Source of the DNA: Chryseobacterium wanjuense
GTDB lineage: Bacteria; Bacteroidota; Bacteroidia; Flavobacteriales; Weeksellaceae
DNA length: 64,000 nt
NCBI RefSeq assembly: GCF_900111495.1
Contig: NZ_FOIU01000002.1
Coordinates: 620,001 to 684,000, forward strand
Direction: 5' to 3'
Positions 42,453 through 51,266 of the stretch are shown in pieces; position 1 is the stretch's first letter; every line of letters begins with the position of its first letter. The notes under the pieces were generated by a model. The model had not been told where the DNA came from and searched no databases. It was given only the letters and a program-made list of their open reading frames with translations. The translations under genes were made by a program, and so were the position numbers.

Positions 42453-43378
42453 AAAAAATAATCTTTCCGAAATCACTTAAAAAAGGTGACAAAATAGCCA
42501 TAATTTCCCCTGCAGGAGCCGTAGATGAAACCCAATTGACAAAGGGAATCGAAATGATTAAAAATAAAGGTTTCGAACCTGTCTTGGGCGAACATCTTTA
42601 TACAAAATTTTCCAACGGGTACAATTATGCAGGCACGGAACAGGAAAGAATAAAAGATATCAACTGGGCTTTGAATGACCATGAAATCTCCGCAATCTGG
42701 GCTTCCAGAGGAGGTTATGGTTGCCAGCATCTGGTTGAACATTTAAAACTTAAAAATTTCACTAAAAATCCTAAATGGTACATCGGCTATTCTGATAATA
42801 CAGTGATCCAGAGTTATTTATTGAAAAAAGGCTTTGCTTCCATTCACGGACAAACCGTAAAAACTTCAAGTTTCGGAGTGACGGATGAAAGTTATGATCT
42901 CATTTTTGATATTTTAAAAGGAAAAACTCCAAAATATAGCTTAAAATCGCATCAATTTAATAAAACGGGTTCTGCTGAAGGAGAATTGGTTGGAGGAAAT
43001 TTGGCCTTGATCTATGCGCTTTTAGGAACCAAATATGCCTTTGACTGTAAGAATAAAATTTTATTCATTGAAGATATTGGCGAAAATTTTTATGCTCTGG
43101 ATCGAATGATCATGAGTCTGGAATTGGCCGGAGTTTTTACTAAAATTTCAGGGTTAATTATCGGCGGAATGACCAACATGGGCGATGAAAAAGAAAACAA
43201 ACAATACGAAGACAGCTTTGATGAATTCGCTTACAAATTAATATCAGACAGAATTTCTAAGTATCATTTTCCGGTGGTTTTCGGTTTTCCGAATGGTCAT
43301 ATTAAAGATAACCGTCCTTTAATTATCGGCGGAAATGTGAAATTACAAGGTAAGGATAAGGTTAAGATTGAGTTTTAA
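42449..43378 (+). CDS. LD-carboxypeptidase (peptidase S66 family)
   Basis: This 309-residue protein has the S66 core: IAIISPAGAVDETQL, IWASRGGYGCQHLV, the nucleophile in WYIGYSDNTVIQSYLLK, LVGGNLALIYALLGT, the catalytic Glu in LFIEDIGENFYALDRM, and the catalytic His in VVFGFPNGHIKDNRPL. It trims D-Ala from tetrapeptide cross-linking stems during peptidoglycan recycling, or acts on microcin-like peptides. It overlaps the LysE gene by 4 nt (ATGA) and is followed 3 nt later by a small hypothetical gene. Confidence 0.9.
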   Translation: MKKIIFPKSLKKGDKIAIISPAGAVDETQLTKGIEMIKNKGFEPVLGEHLYTKFSNGYNYAGTEQERIKDINWALNDHEISAIWASRGGYGCQHLVEHLKLKNFTKNPKWYIGYSDNTVIQSYLLKKGFASIHGQTVKTSSFGVTDESYDLIFDILKGKTPKYSLKSHQFNKTGSAEGELVGGNLALIYALLGTKYAFDCKNKILFIEDIGENFYALDRMIMSLELAGVFTKISGLIIGGMTNMGDEKENKQYEDSFDEFAYKLISDRISKYHFPVVFGFPNGHIKDNRPLIIGGNVKLQGKDKVKIEF

Positions 43379-43381
43379 GAT

Positions 43382-43804
43382 ATGATCAATAAAGAGAATA
43401 TTGAACCTATACATGTCACTAAAAATGTGATAAAGGGTATTCTCTATATTTTATTTCTTTTGATTTTAGCTGTTTATTTTATATTTTTTGATAGAAGTTT
43501 GAAACTAGAACATACAGAAGAATGCCCCTGTGCAGACTCAAAATATACTTTGTATCAATATAAAGACAGAGGAACTTTATTGGAAAGAAATAAATATGAT
43601 TTGAAAGATTTTAAAACATTTAAACTGGAAAATCGATTAGGTTTTACAGTTGATAAATTGACACATCTTGATATTATGAAATTAAACGATACAATCTCAA
43701 GAAGAAAGCAAAGAGGAACAAAACCTTTTGGAATGCAGTTTTATTGGGATTGTAAAAATAAAGAAGTCTGGATCTCAGAAAAACATAAACTATCTTTTCA
43801 ATAA
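43382..43804 (+). CDS. Hypothetical protein with one membrane helix
   Basis: This 140-residue protein has a single N-terminal helix (residues 18-40, GILYILFLLILAVYFIFFD) and a soluble outer part (EECPCADSKYTLYQYK with a CxC motif, later FYWDCKNKEVWISEKH). Family unknown. It lies between the LD-carboxypeptidase (3-nt gap) and yraN (15-nt gap), so it is part of that transcript. The three Cys could form disulfides in the periplasm. Confidence 0.7.
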   Translation: MINKENIEPIHVTKNVIKGILYILFLLILAVYFIFFDRSLKLEHTEECPCADSKYTLYQYKDRGTLLERNKYDLKDFKTFKLENRLGFTVDKLTHLDIMKLNDTISRRKQRGTKPFGMQFYWDCKNKEVWISEKHKLSFQ

Positions 43805-43819
43805 CCCTCCAACTCAAGC

Positions 43820-44191
43820 ATGGCTACACACAACGATCTCGGAAAACTGGCAGAAGATTTAGCTGCTGAATTTTTATTAAAAAACGGCTATAAAATCCTG
43901 GTAAGAAATTTCCGTTTTCAGAAAGCTGAGATTGATATTATTGCTGAAAAGGATAATTTAATTATTGTAACAGAAGTAAAAGCCCGGTCAACAGACGCTT
44001 TTATGCTGCCTCAGGAAGCGGTTACAAAAACAAAGATTAAGTCGATAGTTTCCGCGGCAAATCATTATCTGGAAGAATTTAATAAAAACCAGGAAGTAAG
44101 ATTTGATATTATTTCCGTGCTTCCGGACGAAAAAGGAAAATTAATTATTGAACATATACCTGATGCTTTTGAAGCATTTGACGCCAATTGA
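43820..44191 (+). CDS. yraN: YraN family (UPF0102) protein
   Basis: This 123-residue protein has the restriction-endonuclease-like UPF0102 signature: GKLAEDLAAEFLLKNGYKIL, VRNFRFQKAEIDIIAEKDN, LIIVTEVKAR and FDIISV. The active-site-like residues D/E-x-K (EIDII, EVK) are present. The biological role is not settled; a nuclease role in DNA processing is suspected. It is the last gene of the lysE-to-yraN string. Confidence 0.93.
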   Translation: MATHNDLGKLAEDLAAEFLLKNGYKILVRNFRFQKAEIDIIAEKDNLIIVTEVKARSTDAFMLPQEAVTKTKIKSIVSAANHYLEEFNKNQEVRFDIISVLPDEKGKLIIEHIPDAFEAFDAN

Positions 44192-44284
44192 TATAATGTA
44201 GTAATGTATCAATCTAGCAGTTTACCAATGATTGTTACATTGATAAATTTTTAGACTGGTACATTTAAAAATTGAAAATTTTTT

Positions 44285-45034
44285 ATGAAAACAATATTAG
44301 TCACCGGAGCGACTTCCGGAATAGGGAAATCAACTGCGGAACTTTTTGCGAAACAAGGAAACAGAATCATTATCTGTGGGAGAAGATCCGAGGTTTTGGA
44401 ATCATTAAAAACAGAACTTTCTGCCTTCACCGAAATATTTAGTTTAAAGTTTGATGTAAGGAATTTAGAAGAAGTGGAAACCGCGATCACTTCCCTTCCC
44501 GAAGAATGGAAAAATATTGATGTACTGATCAATAATGCCGGGAATGCCCACGGTTTGGATCCTCTTTCTGCAGGAAAAACAGACGACTGGGATTCTATGA
44601 TCGACGGAAATGTAAAGGGACTTTTATATGTTTCAAAAATGATTATTCCGGGCATGAAAGAAAGAAATTCCGGACATATAGTAAATATTAGTTCAGTAGC
44701 TGCAAGACAGACTTACGCGAATGGAGTCGTTTATTGTGCGACGAAAAAAGCTGTCGATGTTATTTCCGAAGGAATGCGAATAGAATTAACTGAATTCGGA
44801 ATTAAAGTTACCAATATTCAACCCGGAGCTGTGGAAACAGACTTTTCTATGGTGAGATTTAAAGGTGACAGCGAAAAAGCTTCTACAGTTTACGCAGGTT
44901 ATGAACCTCTAAAGGCTGAGGATATTGCCGATTCCATCGCATATTGTGTAAATGCACCGAAACATGTGTGTGTTTCAGATATGACGATCTATCCCACTGC
45001 TCAGTCCGAGCCGAGAACGATTTACAGAAAATAG
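44285..45034 (+). CDS. Short-chain dehydrogenase/reductase (YdfG-like)
   Basis: This 249-residue protein has TGATSGIGKSTAELFAKQG, CGRRSEVLESLKTEL, NNAGNAHGLDPLSAG, the catalytic SSVAARQTYANGVVYCATKK, and IQPGAVETDFSMVRFKGD. The sequence is of the YdfG/serine-3-dehydrogenase kind, which reduces 3-hydroxy acids or malonic semialdehyde with NADP. The substrate is not proven. It is monocistronic between yraN and tsaB. Confidence 0.88.
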   Translation: MKTILVTGATSGIGKSTAELFAKQGNRIIICGRRSEVLESLKTELSAFTEIFSLKFDVRNLEEVETAITSLPEEWKNIDVLINNAGNAHGLDPLSAGKTDDWDSMIDGNVKGLLYVSKMIIPGMKERNSGHIVNISSVAARQTYANGVVYCATKKAVDVISEGMRIELTEFGIKVTNIQPGAVETDFSMVRFKGDSEKASTVYAGYEPLKAEDIADSIAYCVNAPKHVCVSDMTIYPTAQSEPRTIYRK

Positions 45035-45122
45035 TATCAAAATAATGACTTAAATTTGCAGGAATATTAGCATTTTATTCATTAATAAATTGTTCTACTG
45101 TTAAATTGTTACATTTAAAAAA

Positions 45123-45803
45123 ATGAAAATTCTATACATCGAAACATCTTCAAAAAACTGTTCTGTGGCTATTTCAGATAATGAAAAGCTGCTTTGTCTT
45201 ACCGAAGAAGTTTCCGAAAATTATAAACAGTCCGAAAGTCTTCACACCTTTGTAGAATGGGCTTTGGAAGGAGCCGGAATTTCAATGAAAGATATTGAAG
45301 TGGTTTCTCTGGGCAAAGGTCCGGGTTCTTATACAGGATTAAGAATCGGGGCATCTTCTGCAAAAGGGTTTTGCTACGGACTGAAAGTTCCTTTAATTGC
45401 CATAAACTCTCTTGAAACGATGATAGAGCCTTTTTTAGGCCAAAACTATGATTTTGTAATCCCTTTGATCGATGCCAGGAGAATGGAGGTCTATACCGCA
45501 GTTTACGACGGAAAAACGGGGAAAGAAATTTCTGAGACGGAAGCCAAAATTTTAGATGAAACTTCGTTTGAAGAATTTAAAGATAAAAAAATACTATTTG
45601 TAGGAGACGGCGCAAAAAAAGCCAAGGAGATTTTACAGCTTCCGAATGCTGATTTTAATGAAGATGTCTACCCTTCCGCACAATATTTAATCAGAAAAAC
45701 CATGGAGAAGATTGATAAAAAAGAGTTTGAAGATGTAGCCTATTTCGAACCATTTTATCTGAAAGATTTTCATGGGGTAAAGAAAAAGAAAAGCGAAGAT
45801 TAA
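45123..45803 (+). CDS. tsaB: tRNA threonylcarbamoyladenosine biosynthesis protein TsaB
   Basis: This 226-residue protein has the ASKHA-fold TsaB N-terminus (ILYIETSSKNCSVAISDNEK), the diagnostic VVSLGKGPGSYTGLRIGASS, AKGFCYGLKVPLIAINSLET, and IPLIDARRMEVYTAVYD. It forms the TsaBDE complex for t6A37 modification of tRNAs. A terminator overlaps its stop codon. Confidence 0.95.
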   Translation: MKILYIETSSKNCSVAISDNEKLLCLTEEVSENYKQSESLHTFVEWALEGAGISMKDIEVVSLGKGPGSYTGLRIGASSAKGFCYGLKVPLIAINSLETMIEPFLGQNYDFVIPLIDARRMEVYTAVYDGKTGKEISETEAKILDETSFEEFKDKKILFVGDGAKKAKEILQLPNADFNEDVYPSAQYLIRKTMEKIDKKEFEDVAYFEPFYLKDFHGVKKKKSED

Positions 45804-45813
45804 TTCTTCGCTT
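45791..45813 (+). terminator. tsaB terminator overlapping the stop codon
   Basis: Stem AAGCGAAGA/TCTTCGCTT with a 5-nt loop, followed by TTTTCTTTTTT. The left arm encodes the last codons of tsaB. It lies 10 nt from the convergent sprE stop. Confidence 0.85.
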
Positions 45814-45822
45814 TTTTCTTTT

Positions 45823-48462
45823 TTATTGTGGTTTCGACGGCATTGTAGCCGGATTCAGTATTTGTTGTTGATTATTATTTTGTTTTTTCGGTGGTTTGTT
45901 GCTGTTACCGCTTGATGGCTGCATTGGTTGAGGATTATTCATTTGACCAGCCGAGTTTTCCGGAACTCCTATACTGTTAGGTTGTTGCGGCTGTTGCGGA
46001 GTATTATTAGCTGTGTTTACAGCAGTTTGAGGTATTGAATTTCCTTTGTTATCCGTTGCCTGAAAGCTCAGGTCGCTTTTCAGATAATTAAGCATTTCTT
46101 TGGCCTTTTCTCCTTCCGGGGTTTTCCCGTAGTTTAAAGCAATTTGTTCCAGCTGGAGGATCATTACCTCTTTCCCACTCGCTTTTCCTGCATTGAAGGC
46201 ATTTAACAAATATAATTTCGGAACCAAAGCATCTTTCGGATATTTCTGGATGGCCTGTTCTATAATATCTTTACTCTCCCCGAATTTCTCAGATTCATAC
46301 AAAGCAAAAGCCTGTTTGTATTGATTTTCCACATCTTCTGAAGATTTCACAAAAGTGGTGTTCTTCGGGTTTCTCGCAAATTCTGCATAGGAAGTATATG
46401 GATAATCGGTCAATAAGATCTGTTTTGCTCTTTCTGCTGCCTGCGGATTTTTCAGATAATTCATGGCAAAAATCTCGTATAAAGCCTGCAGCATTACTTT
46501 TTCTTCAGGTTTTACATCGACAAGGTCATACAAGGTTTTGGTAGCCAGCGGGGTGTTTGTAAAGTAATTCTGATACATCACTCCCAGTCCCAGAGAAGCG
46601 GTATCTCTGTCTTTTTTCAGTTGGCTCAATTTTCCGGCATCTGCAGGAATCTGTTCGATGTAGAAAGCGGGCTCAAAACGTCTAGGATTCGGTACGTCTG
46701 TCGTTCCTAATGCTTCGTTTTTCATATCATCGATAGTAGACATTTTTTTGGAAAAACGCCAGTTGTCGACCAATGCTCTGTCTCCCCACGTTTGTTTAAA
46801 GGTAGAAGTTCCTTTGCTTACGGTTCCGGTATTGGCAAAATAAAAACCTTTTGTTGTTACTCCAAAATCTTCGAAAGCATTCGAGCTGTTAGCAAAAATT
46901 GAAGTTGAACTGTAATCTCCCGTATCGAAACCTTTGCTTCTTTCTGCACGTCTTCTTTCCAGTTCTTCTTTCTCTTCTTTAGCTTTTATTTTAGCAATAT
47001 ATTTTGAGAAAAAATCCGTTTTCTGTTCTGTAGTCATTTTGGCTAAGTTCAGAATACTGTCATTTTTCTTAATTAAATAATAATTTCTGGAGATCTTTTT
47101 AATGTAAGTCGATTGATCTGCCAGAAGAACTTTTGATGGTTCATACGTCATCACAGCCAAAGCGGAATCGTAGTAAACACCGGCTCCGATATAGTCATTT
47201 TTATCTAAAAATCCTTTCCCTATTTCATAATAAGCCAGCCCGCGGATCTGTGGATCTGAAACTTTTTCTTTTAAAGATTTTCTGAAATAGTCCTGAGCTT
47301 CGTCTTTTTTTCCGGCTTTATTGGCCATTAACCCCAAAGCATAGTAAAATTCGTTCTTTCTTGAAGCGTAAGTTCCTTTTTTACTGATGTCTTCAAGATA
47401 TTTTTTAGCACCGCTGTAGTCACCTTTTCCGTTAAACGTTTTGGCGGTTTCGATTTGAGATTTTACTTCAAATTCAAAATCATTGGCATACTTGTAAGCT
47501 GCCATGAAGCTTTCTCTGGCTCTTTCCGGCTGATTTAAATTGGTTAAAACCTGCCCTCTCAAATAGGCAATTCTACTTTTCAGTTTTCTGTTGCTATTAA
47601 GTTCATAAGCGTTATCCAATTCTCTTACAGCTTCTTCTTTTTTTCCTGCATCCAGAAGAGATTCGGCGTAGTAAATACTTAAAAGTTTTTGATAATCTTT
47701 ATCAATTTTTTCCCCTTTTAATTTGGCAAAAGTTTCGTGAGCTTTATGATAATTTTTAATCTGATCGTACGCTAAACCCTGATAGATTCTAGCTAAAGGA
47801 AGCCTTTTATCATCCTTCATGTGGGTGAAAACATAGTTCAGGGCATCCAAAGCTTCCAGAGATTTTCCTCTGTAAATTCTTGCCTGCGCAAGGATCATAT
47901 ATGCGTCGAAAATTTTCTTGTTCTGCTCTTCTCCGTGTTTAATCACCGAATATTTATTAATTGCTTTTAAAGCTTTCGCTTCCGCAATTTCCAGAGAGGT
48001 TGCTCCGGTTTGTTCGGGTTGTTCTTCTGAATCTTTGCCTAATCCCATTTTATCCATTGCCCCGTTTACAGCTCCGGATAATGTAGGAGCCCCGGTTCCT
48101 CCAGACATCGGATTTCCGGGCATTCCCGGAGGGCCTCCTCTTCCAGGAGTGTTGTTTTGAGGACGGTTTACTTCCGCCATTTTCATGGAGTTTTCAGCAA
48201 AAGCTGAAGATTGCCCCAGATCACTTCCCAACGGTTGATCTTCGTACGTAAGGATAGGAATATAAGGCGCATAAAAGTTGTCTTTGTGTGCCTTATCTCT
48301 TGATTCGAACTCATAATTCAATGCATCTTTTGCATTAAAAAGTGTGTTGTAGTATGTGGAAAATCCTTTCATGAACTTCGATCGCTGATCCGGCCTCTTG
48401 GTTTTTGTGGCACAAGAAGCAACGATACAAAGCGTTAAAAGGAATAAAATATTCTTTTTCAT
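45823..48462 (-). CDS. sprE: SprE/PorW-like lipoprotein of gliding motility / type IX secretion
   Basis: This 879-residue protein has a lipobox (LTLCIVASC, Cys17), then MKGFSTYYNTLFNAKDALNY, the recognisable N-terminal YNTLFN segment of SprE/PorW. A Pro/Gly-rich stretch follows. Many TPRs come next (YGLAYDQIKNYHKAHETFAK-like units, GLMANKAGKKDEAQDYFRKS, YYEIGKGFLDKNDYIGAGVY), then a C-terminal helical part and a disordered Q/N/P-rich tail. SprE/PorW is required for type IX secretion and gliding in Flavobacterium. It is the last gene after DUF2520-kdsC-maf on the minus strand, 87 nt past maf. Confidence 0.8.
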   Translation of the reverse strand: MKKNILFLLTLCIVASCATKTKRPDQRSKFMKGFSTYYNTLFNAKDALNYEFESRDKAHKDNFYAPYIPILTYEDQPLGSDLGQSSAFAENSMKMAEVNRPQNNTPGRGGPPGMPGNPMSGGTGAPTLSGAVNGAMDKMGLGKDSEEQPEQTGATSLEIAEAKALKAINKYSVIKHGEEQNKKIFDAYMILAQARIYRGKSLEALDALNYVFTHMKDDKRLPLARIYQGLAYDQIKNYHKAHETFAKLKGEKIDKDYQKLLSIYYAESLLDAGKKEEAVRELDNAYELNSNRKLKSRIAYLRGQVLTNLNQPERARESFMAAYKYANDFEFEVKSQIETAKTFNGKGDYSGAKKYLEDISKKGTYASRKNEFYYALGLMANKAGKKDEAQDYFRKSLKEKVSDPQIRGLAYYEIGKGFLDKNDYIGAGVYYDSALAVMTYEPSKVLLADQSTYIKKISRNYYLIKKNDSILNLAKMTTEQKTDFFSKYIAKIKAKEEKEELERRRAERSKGFDTGDYSSTSIFANSSNAFEDFGVTTKGFYFANTGTVSKGTSTFKQTWGDRALVDNWRFSKKMSTIDDMKNEALGTTDVPNPRRFEPAFYIEQIPADAGKLSQLKKDRDTASLGLGVMYQNYFTNTPLATKTLYDLVDVKPEEKVMLQALYEIFAMNYLKNPQAAERAKQILLTDYPYTSYAEFARNPKNTTFVKSSEDVENQYKQAFALYESEKFGESKDIIEQAIQKYPKDALVPKLYLLNAFNAGKASGKEVMILQLEQIALNYGKTPEGEKAKEMLNYLKSDLSFQATDNKGNSIPQTAVNTANNTPQQPQQPNSIGVPENSAGQMNNPQPMQPSSGNSNKPPKKQNNNQQQILNPATMPSKPQ

Positions 48463-48549
48463 TATTTCAATATAACTCGCTAATCTACTTTTTATTATCA
48501 GTAGGTTTGATGATTTTGTAAAAATAATAAAATTTTATATTGAAACTCT

Positions 48550-49110
48550 TTATATTTCTTTCAAAATTTTGTAAACCAAATGGGTAGGAAGTCCCATAAT
48601 GGTATAAAAGCTTCCGTTCATCTTTTTGATTTTCGCCATTCCAAGCCATTCCTGGATGCCGTAGCTTCCTGCTTTGTCGAAAGGTTTATAATTTTTAATA
48701 TAAAATTCTATCTCATCATCTGTAATCTCATCAAATTCTACATCCGCTACATCAGTTTCTGTGATGGTTTTTTCTAAAGTTTTAATGGTAATTCCTGTAT
48801 ATACCTGATGGGTTTTGCCGGATAAAAGCTTCAGCATATTTTTGGCATCGTCTTCATTCTGTGGTTTTCCAAGGAACTGATTATCAATGGCGACTACTGT
48901 ATCTGCCGTCAACAAAACTTCATCTTCTTCCAGTTTCCGGAATGCATCTGCTTTTAATTCAGATAAATAGGCTGCCGACTCTCCTACTTTGATATGTTCA
49001 GGAACAATTTCTTCACAATCGATTTTTACAACTTCAAACGCAAAACCCAAGCTTGAAAGCAATTCTTTTCTTCTGGGAGATTGTGATGCTAATAATAATT
49101 TCATTTTCAA
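48550..49110 (-). CDS. maf: Maf-like nucleotide pyrophosphatase
   Basis: This 186-residue protein has the Maf motifs LLLASQSPRRKELLSSLGF, KADAFRKLEEDEVLLTADTV, VVAIDNQFLGKP, LSGKTHQVYTG, and KAGSYGIQEW. It hydrolyses dTTP/UTP or modified nucleotides. A second in-frame ATG lies two codons in. It follows kdsC with a 4-nt gap and is co-transcribed with it. Confidence 0.95.
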   Translation of the reverse strand: MKMKLLLASQSPRRKELLSSLGFAFEVVKIDCEEIVPEHIKVGESAAYLSELKADAFRKLEEDEVLLTADTVVAIDNQFLGKPQNEDDAKNMLKLLSGKTHQVYTGITIKTLEKTITETDVADVEFDEITDDEIEFYIKNYKPFDKAGSYGIQEWLGMAKIKKMNGSFYTIMGLPTHLVYKILKEI

Positions 49111-49114
49111 TTAA

Positions 49115-49633
49115 TTAAACAGATTGTGTATTATCATCATGCCAGTTTCCCTGTACTTTCATTACCTGTTCGATCACATCACGTACAGCCCCGCTTCCAC
49201 CCTGTTTCGGAGAAATATAAGTGGCAATTCCTTTGATTTCAGGAACTGCATTTTCCGGGCAGGCTGCAATGGCAGAGTTTTCCATGATATGTAAATCCGG
49301 AAGATCGTCTCCCATCGTTAAAATTTCTTCGTTTTTAAGATTATATTTTGCTTTAAAATCTTCAAAATCTGCCATTTTATTGTGAGACTTCGGATAATAA
49401 TCCTGAATCCCAAGATAATTGATTCTGTGTTTTACCATCTCATCATTTCCTCCCGTAATGACCCCGATTAAATAATTGTTTTTTAAGGCTTTAACCACTG
49501 CATAACCATCTAAAACATTCATCACTCTCGACATATTTCCTCCGGGCATCAGATACACGCTTCCGTCTGTGAAAACACCGTCTACATCGAATACAAATGC
49601 TTTTATATCTTTTAATTTTTCTTTATAACTCAT
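49115..49633 (-). CDS. kdsC: KdsC-like HAD phosphatase
   Basis: This 172-residue protein is a cap-less HAD-III phosphatase: the nucleophile in AFVFDVDGVFTDGSVYLM, VITGGNDEMVKHRINYLGI, YLGIQDYYPKSHNKMADFED, and MGDDLPDLHIMENSAIAACP. It removes the 8-phosphate from KDO-8-phosphate for LPS synthesis, as the KdsC motifs suggest. The length fits. Its start overlaps the DUF2520 gene end by 11 nt, and maf follows 4 nt downstream. Confidence 0.9.
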   Translation of the reverse strand: MSYKEKLKDIKAFVFDVDGVFTDGSVYLMPGGNMSRVMNVLDGYAVVKALKNNYLIGVITGGNDEMVKHRINYLGIQDYYPKSHNKMADFEDFKAKYNLKNEEILTMGDDLPDLHIMENSAIAACPENAVPEIKGIATYISPKQGGSGAVRDVIEQVMKVQGNWHDDNTQSV

Positions 49634-50372
49634 ACATTTTTTGGATAGAATGATTCATTGTTTTATAGATCTCCAGACTTTCGTCTTTTAATAATTGCTC
49701 ATGTAATTCCAGAATTCTTTTGTCGTTTCTTACAGCCGGACCGGTTTGTGCCGATTTTGGATCGATTTCATGAATTTTTTGAACTGTTTCATCTATTAAC
49801 GGTAAAAAATAATTAAAAGGGATTTCCTGAGAATCGGAAATTTCTTTCGCCCTGGAAAAAAGATGATTCACAAAATTGCAGGCAAAAACAGCTGTAAGAT
49901 GAATATATTTTCTCTTTTCGTGGGTACTTTCCATGACATTTTTGGAAATTTTAGAGGCAATTTCAAACAGGGTTTTTTTATCCTCTTCATTTTCTGTTTC
50001 AATAAAAAAAGGAATGTTGGAATATTCCAATTCTTTAGATTTTGAAAAAGTCTGCAAAGGATAAAAGCTTGACTTTCTGTACTCTCCTGCTAGAATTTCT
50101 TTTGGAAGCGAACCAGAGGTATGCGCAACCAGACTGTCTTTTTTAGTAATGATTTTAGAAACTGTTTCAACAGCATTGTCACTTACACAAATGATGTACA
50201 GATCTGCATCTTCCAGTTTTTCTGTGGAGAATGGGATTTTTAATTCATCAGAAATTTTATTCAATTCTTTTTCATTCCTTCCAAAAATTTGAGTCAAAGG
50301 AATATTATTCAGAACAAAAGCTTTTGCCATGTGATAGGCAACATTTCCGGAACCGATAATTACAATTTGCAT
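49623..50372 (-). CDS. Rossmann-like/DUF2520 domain protein
   Basis: This 249-residue protein has an N-terminal NAD(P)-binding domain (MQIVIIGSGNVAYHMAKAF, LYIICVSDNAVETV, AHTSGSLP, SSFYPLQTFSK). A C-terminal DUF2520 helical domain follows (YIHLTAVFACNFVNHLFSRA, QTGPAVRNDKRILELHEQLL). It is related to 6-phosphogluconate-dehydrogenase-like reductases; the substrate is unknown. It heads the minus-strand operon with kdsC and maf. The promoter element at 50377-50384 lies only 4 nt from the ATG, which suggests a leaderless mRNA. Confidence 0.88.
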   Translation of the reverse strand: MQIVIIGSGNVAYHMAKAFVLNNIPLTQIFGRNEKELNKISDELKIPFSTEKLEDADLYIICVSDNAVETVSKIITKKDSLVAHTSGSLPKEILAGEYRKSSFYPLQTFSKSKELEYSNIPFFIETENEEDKKTLFEIASKISKNVMESTHEKRKYIHLTAVFACNFVNHLFSRAKEISDSQEIPFNYFLPLIDETVQKIHEIDPKSAQTGPAVRNDKRILELHEQLLKDESLEIYKTMNHSIQKMYEL

Positions 50373-50376
50373 ATAA

Positions 50377-50384
50377 CAAAGATA
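50377..50384 (-). promoter_or_regulatory. -7 promoter element (TATCTTTG) of the DUF2520-kdsC-maf operon
   Basis: Perfect TAnnTTTG on minus, 4 nt from the ATG at 50372. The transcript should start at or next to the first codon. Confidence 0.6.
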
Positions 50385-50663
50385 AGGTTTTTAGGACAGG
50401 AAGATGGATGCGGGAAGGGGGAAGTTTTATGATTCGGATTTTTATTTTGATTTGATGTTATTTCAGGGCAAGGATTTTTTACATTAAAAAAATTTCTCGC
50501 AGATTTTTCAGATTACACGGATGTTTGTGTTTTATAGATATATATCCACTGTGAAGGGAAGAATCGGAATTATTATTAAGATCATTTAAGCAACAGATTT
50601 AAAATTTTTTATAAATAATTAATTTATTGGACTAAAAATTGAATAAGTAATTTAACTTTCAGT

Positions 50664-50671
50664 TATTTTTG
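50664..50671 (+). promoter_or_regulatory. -7 promoter element (TATTTTTG) of the sigma factor operon
   Basis: Fits TAnnTTTG 25 nt upstream of the sigma factor ATG, with a TTG at 50640-50642 as -33 (21-nt gap). Confidence 0.55.
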
Positions 50672-50696
50672 TAATCCAAAACAATGAAAGCATCTT

Positions 50697-51248
50697 ATGA
50701 AGATTAAGGACGCGGAAATTATTTCGTTGATGCAAAGTCCACGAACTCAGGAAAAAGGAGTTCGTGCTTTAATGGATGCTTATCAAAGCAGATTGTATTG
50801 GCACATAAGAAGAATTATTGTAGACGGAGATCTTGCTCAGGATACTTTGCAGGAAACTTTTATTAAAGCTTATCAGAATTTTCACCAGTTCAAAAACGAT
50901 AGCCAGTTGTACACATGGCTGTACAGAATCGCTACCAACGAAGCATTACAGCAAATAAATAAGTTGAAAAAAATGCAGAAAACTGATGAAGACCCTGAGT
51001 ATCATATGCAGAATCTTGTAGCTGATAATACAGACGGAGATGCCGAAGAAATACAGATATTGCTGCAGAACGCTATACATAGCCTGCCTGAGAAGCAGAA
51101 GCTGGTATTTATGATGCGGTATTATGATGATTTGCCTTACGAAGAAATATCGAAAATTGTAGATATGTCGGTAGGAACTTTGAAAACGAATTATCATTAT
51201 GCCAAACAAAAAATAGAAGAATATATTAAAGAGAATTACGAGAGATAA
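50697..51248 (+). CDS. ECF-type RNA polymerase sigma factor
   Basis: This 183-residue protein has sigma-70 region 2 (LYWHIRRIIVDGDLAQDTLQ, ETFIKAYQNFHQFKNDSQLY, TWLYRIATNEALQQINKLKK) and region 4 (LPEKQKLVFMMRYYDDLPYE, ISKIVDMSVGTLKTNYHYAK), with the usual short linker. It would direct polymerase to a stress regulon. Two small genes follow at once (51267 and 51896) and probably encode its regulators. The promoter is at 50664-50671. Confidence 0.93.
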   Translation: MKIKDAEIISLMQSPRTQEKGVRALMDAYQSRLYWHIRRIIVDGDLAQDTLQETFIKAYQNFHQFKNDSQLYTWLYRIATNEALQQINKLKKMQKTDEDPEYHMQNLVADNTDGDAEEIQILLQNAIHSLPEKQKLVFMMRYYDDLPYEEISKIVDMSVGTLKTNYHYAKQKIEEYIKENYER

Positions 51249-51266
51249 TTTTTGAGAAACAACAAG

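Larger units (their letters stand above)
50373..50696. other. Intergenic gap of 324 bp between divergent operons
   Basis: Holds the two divergent promoter elements, a phrase CTCGCAGATTTTTCAGATTACACGGATG (50493-50520) resembling 'GCAGATT' intergenic repeats, and otherwise AT-rich DNA. A tiny frame ATGAAAGCATCTTATGAAG (50684) leads into the sigma factor start. No RNA gene is seen. Confidence 0.5.

Noticed and set aside
44251-44655. 134-codon minus-strand frame opposite the SDR gene
   Set aside because: The plus strand encodes a complete dehydrogenase with catalytic triad; the antisense frame is a codon-bias shadow.
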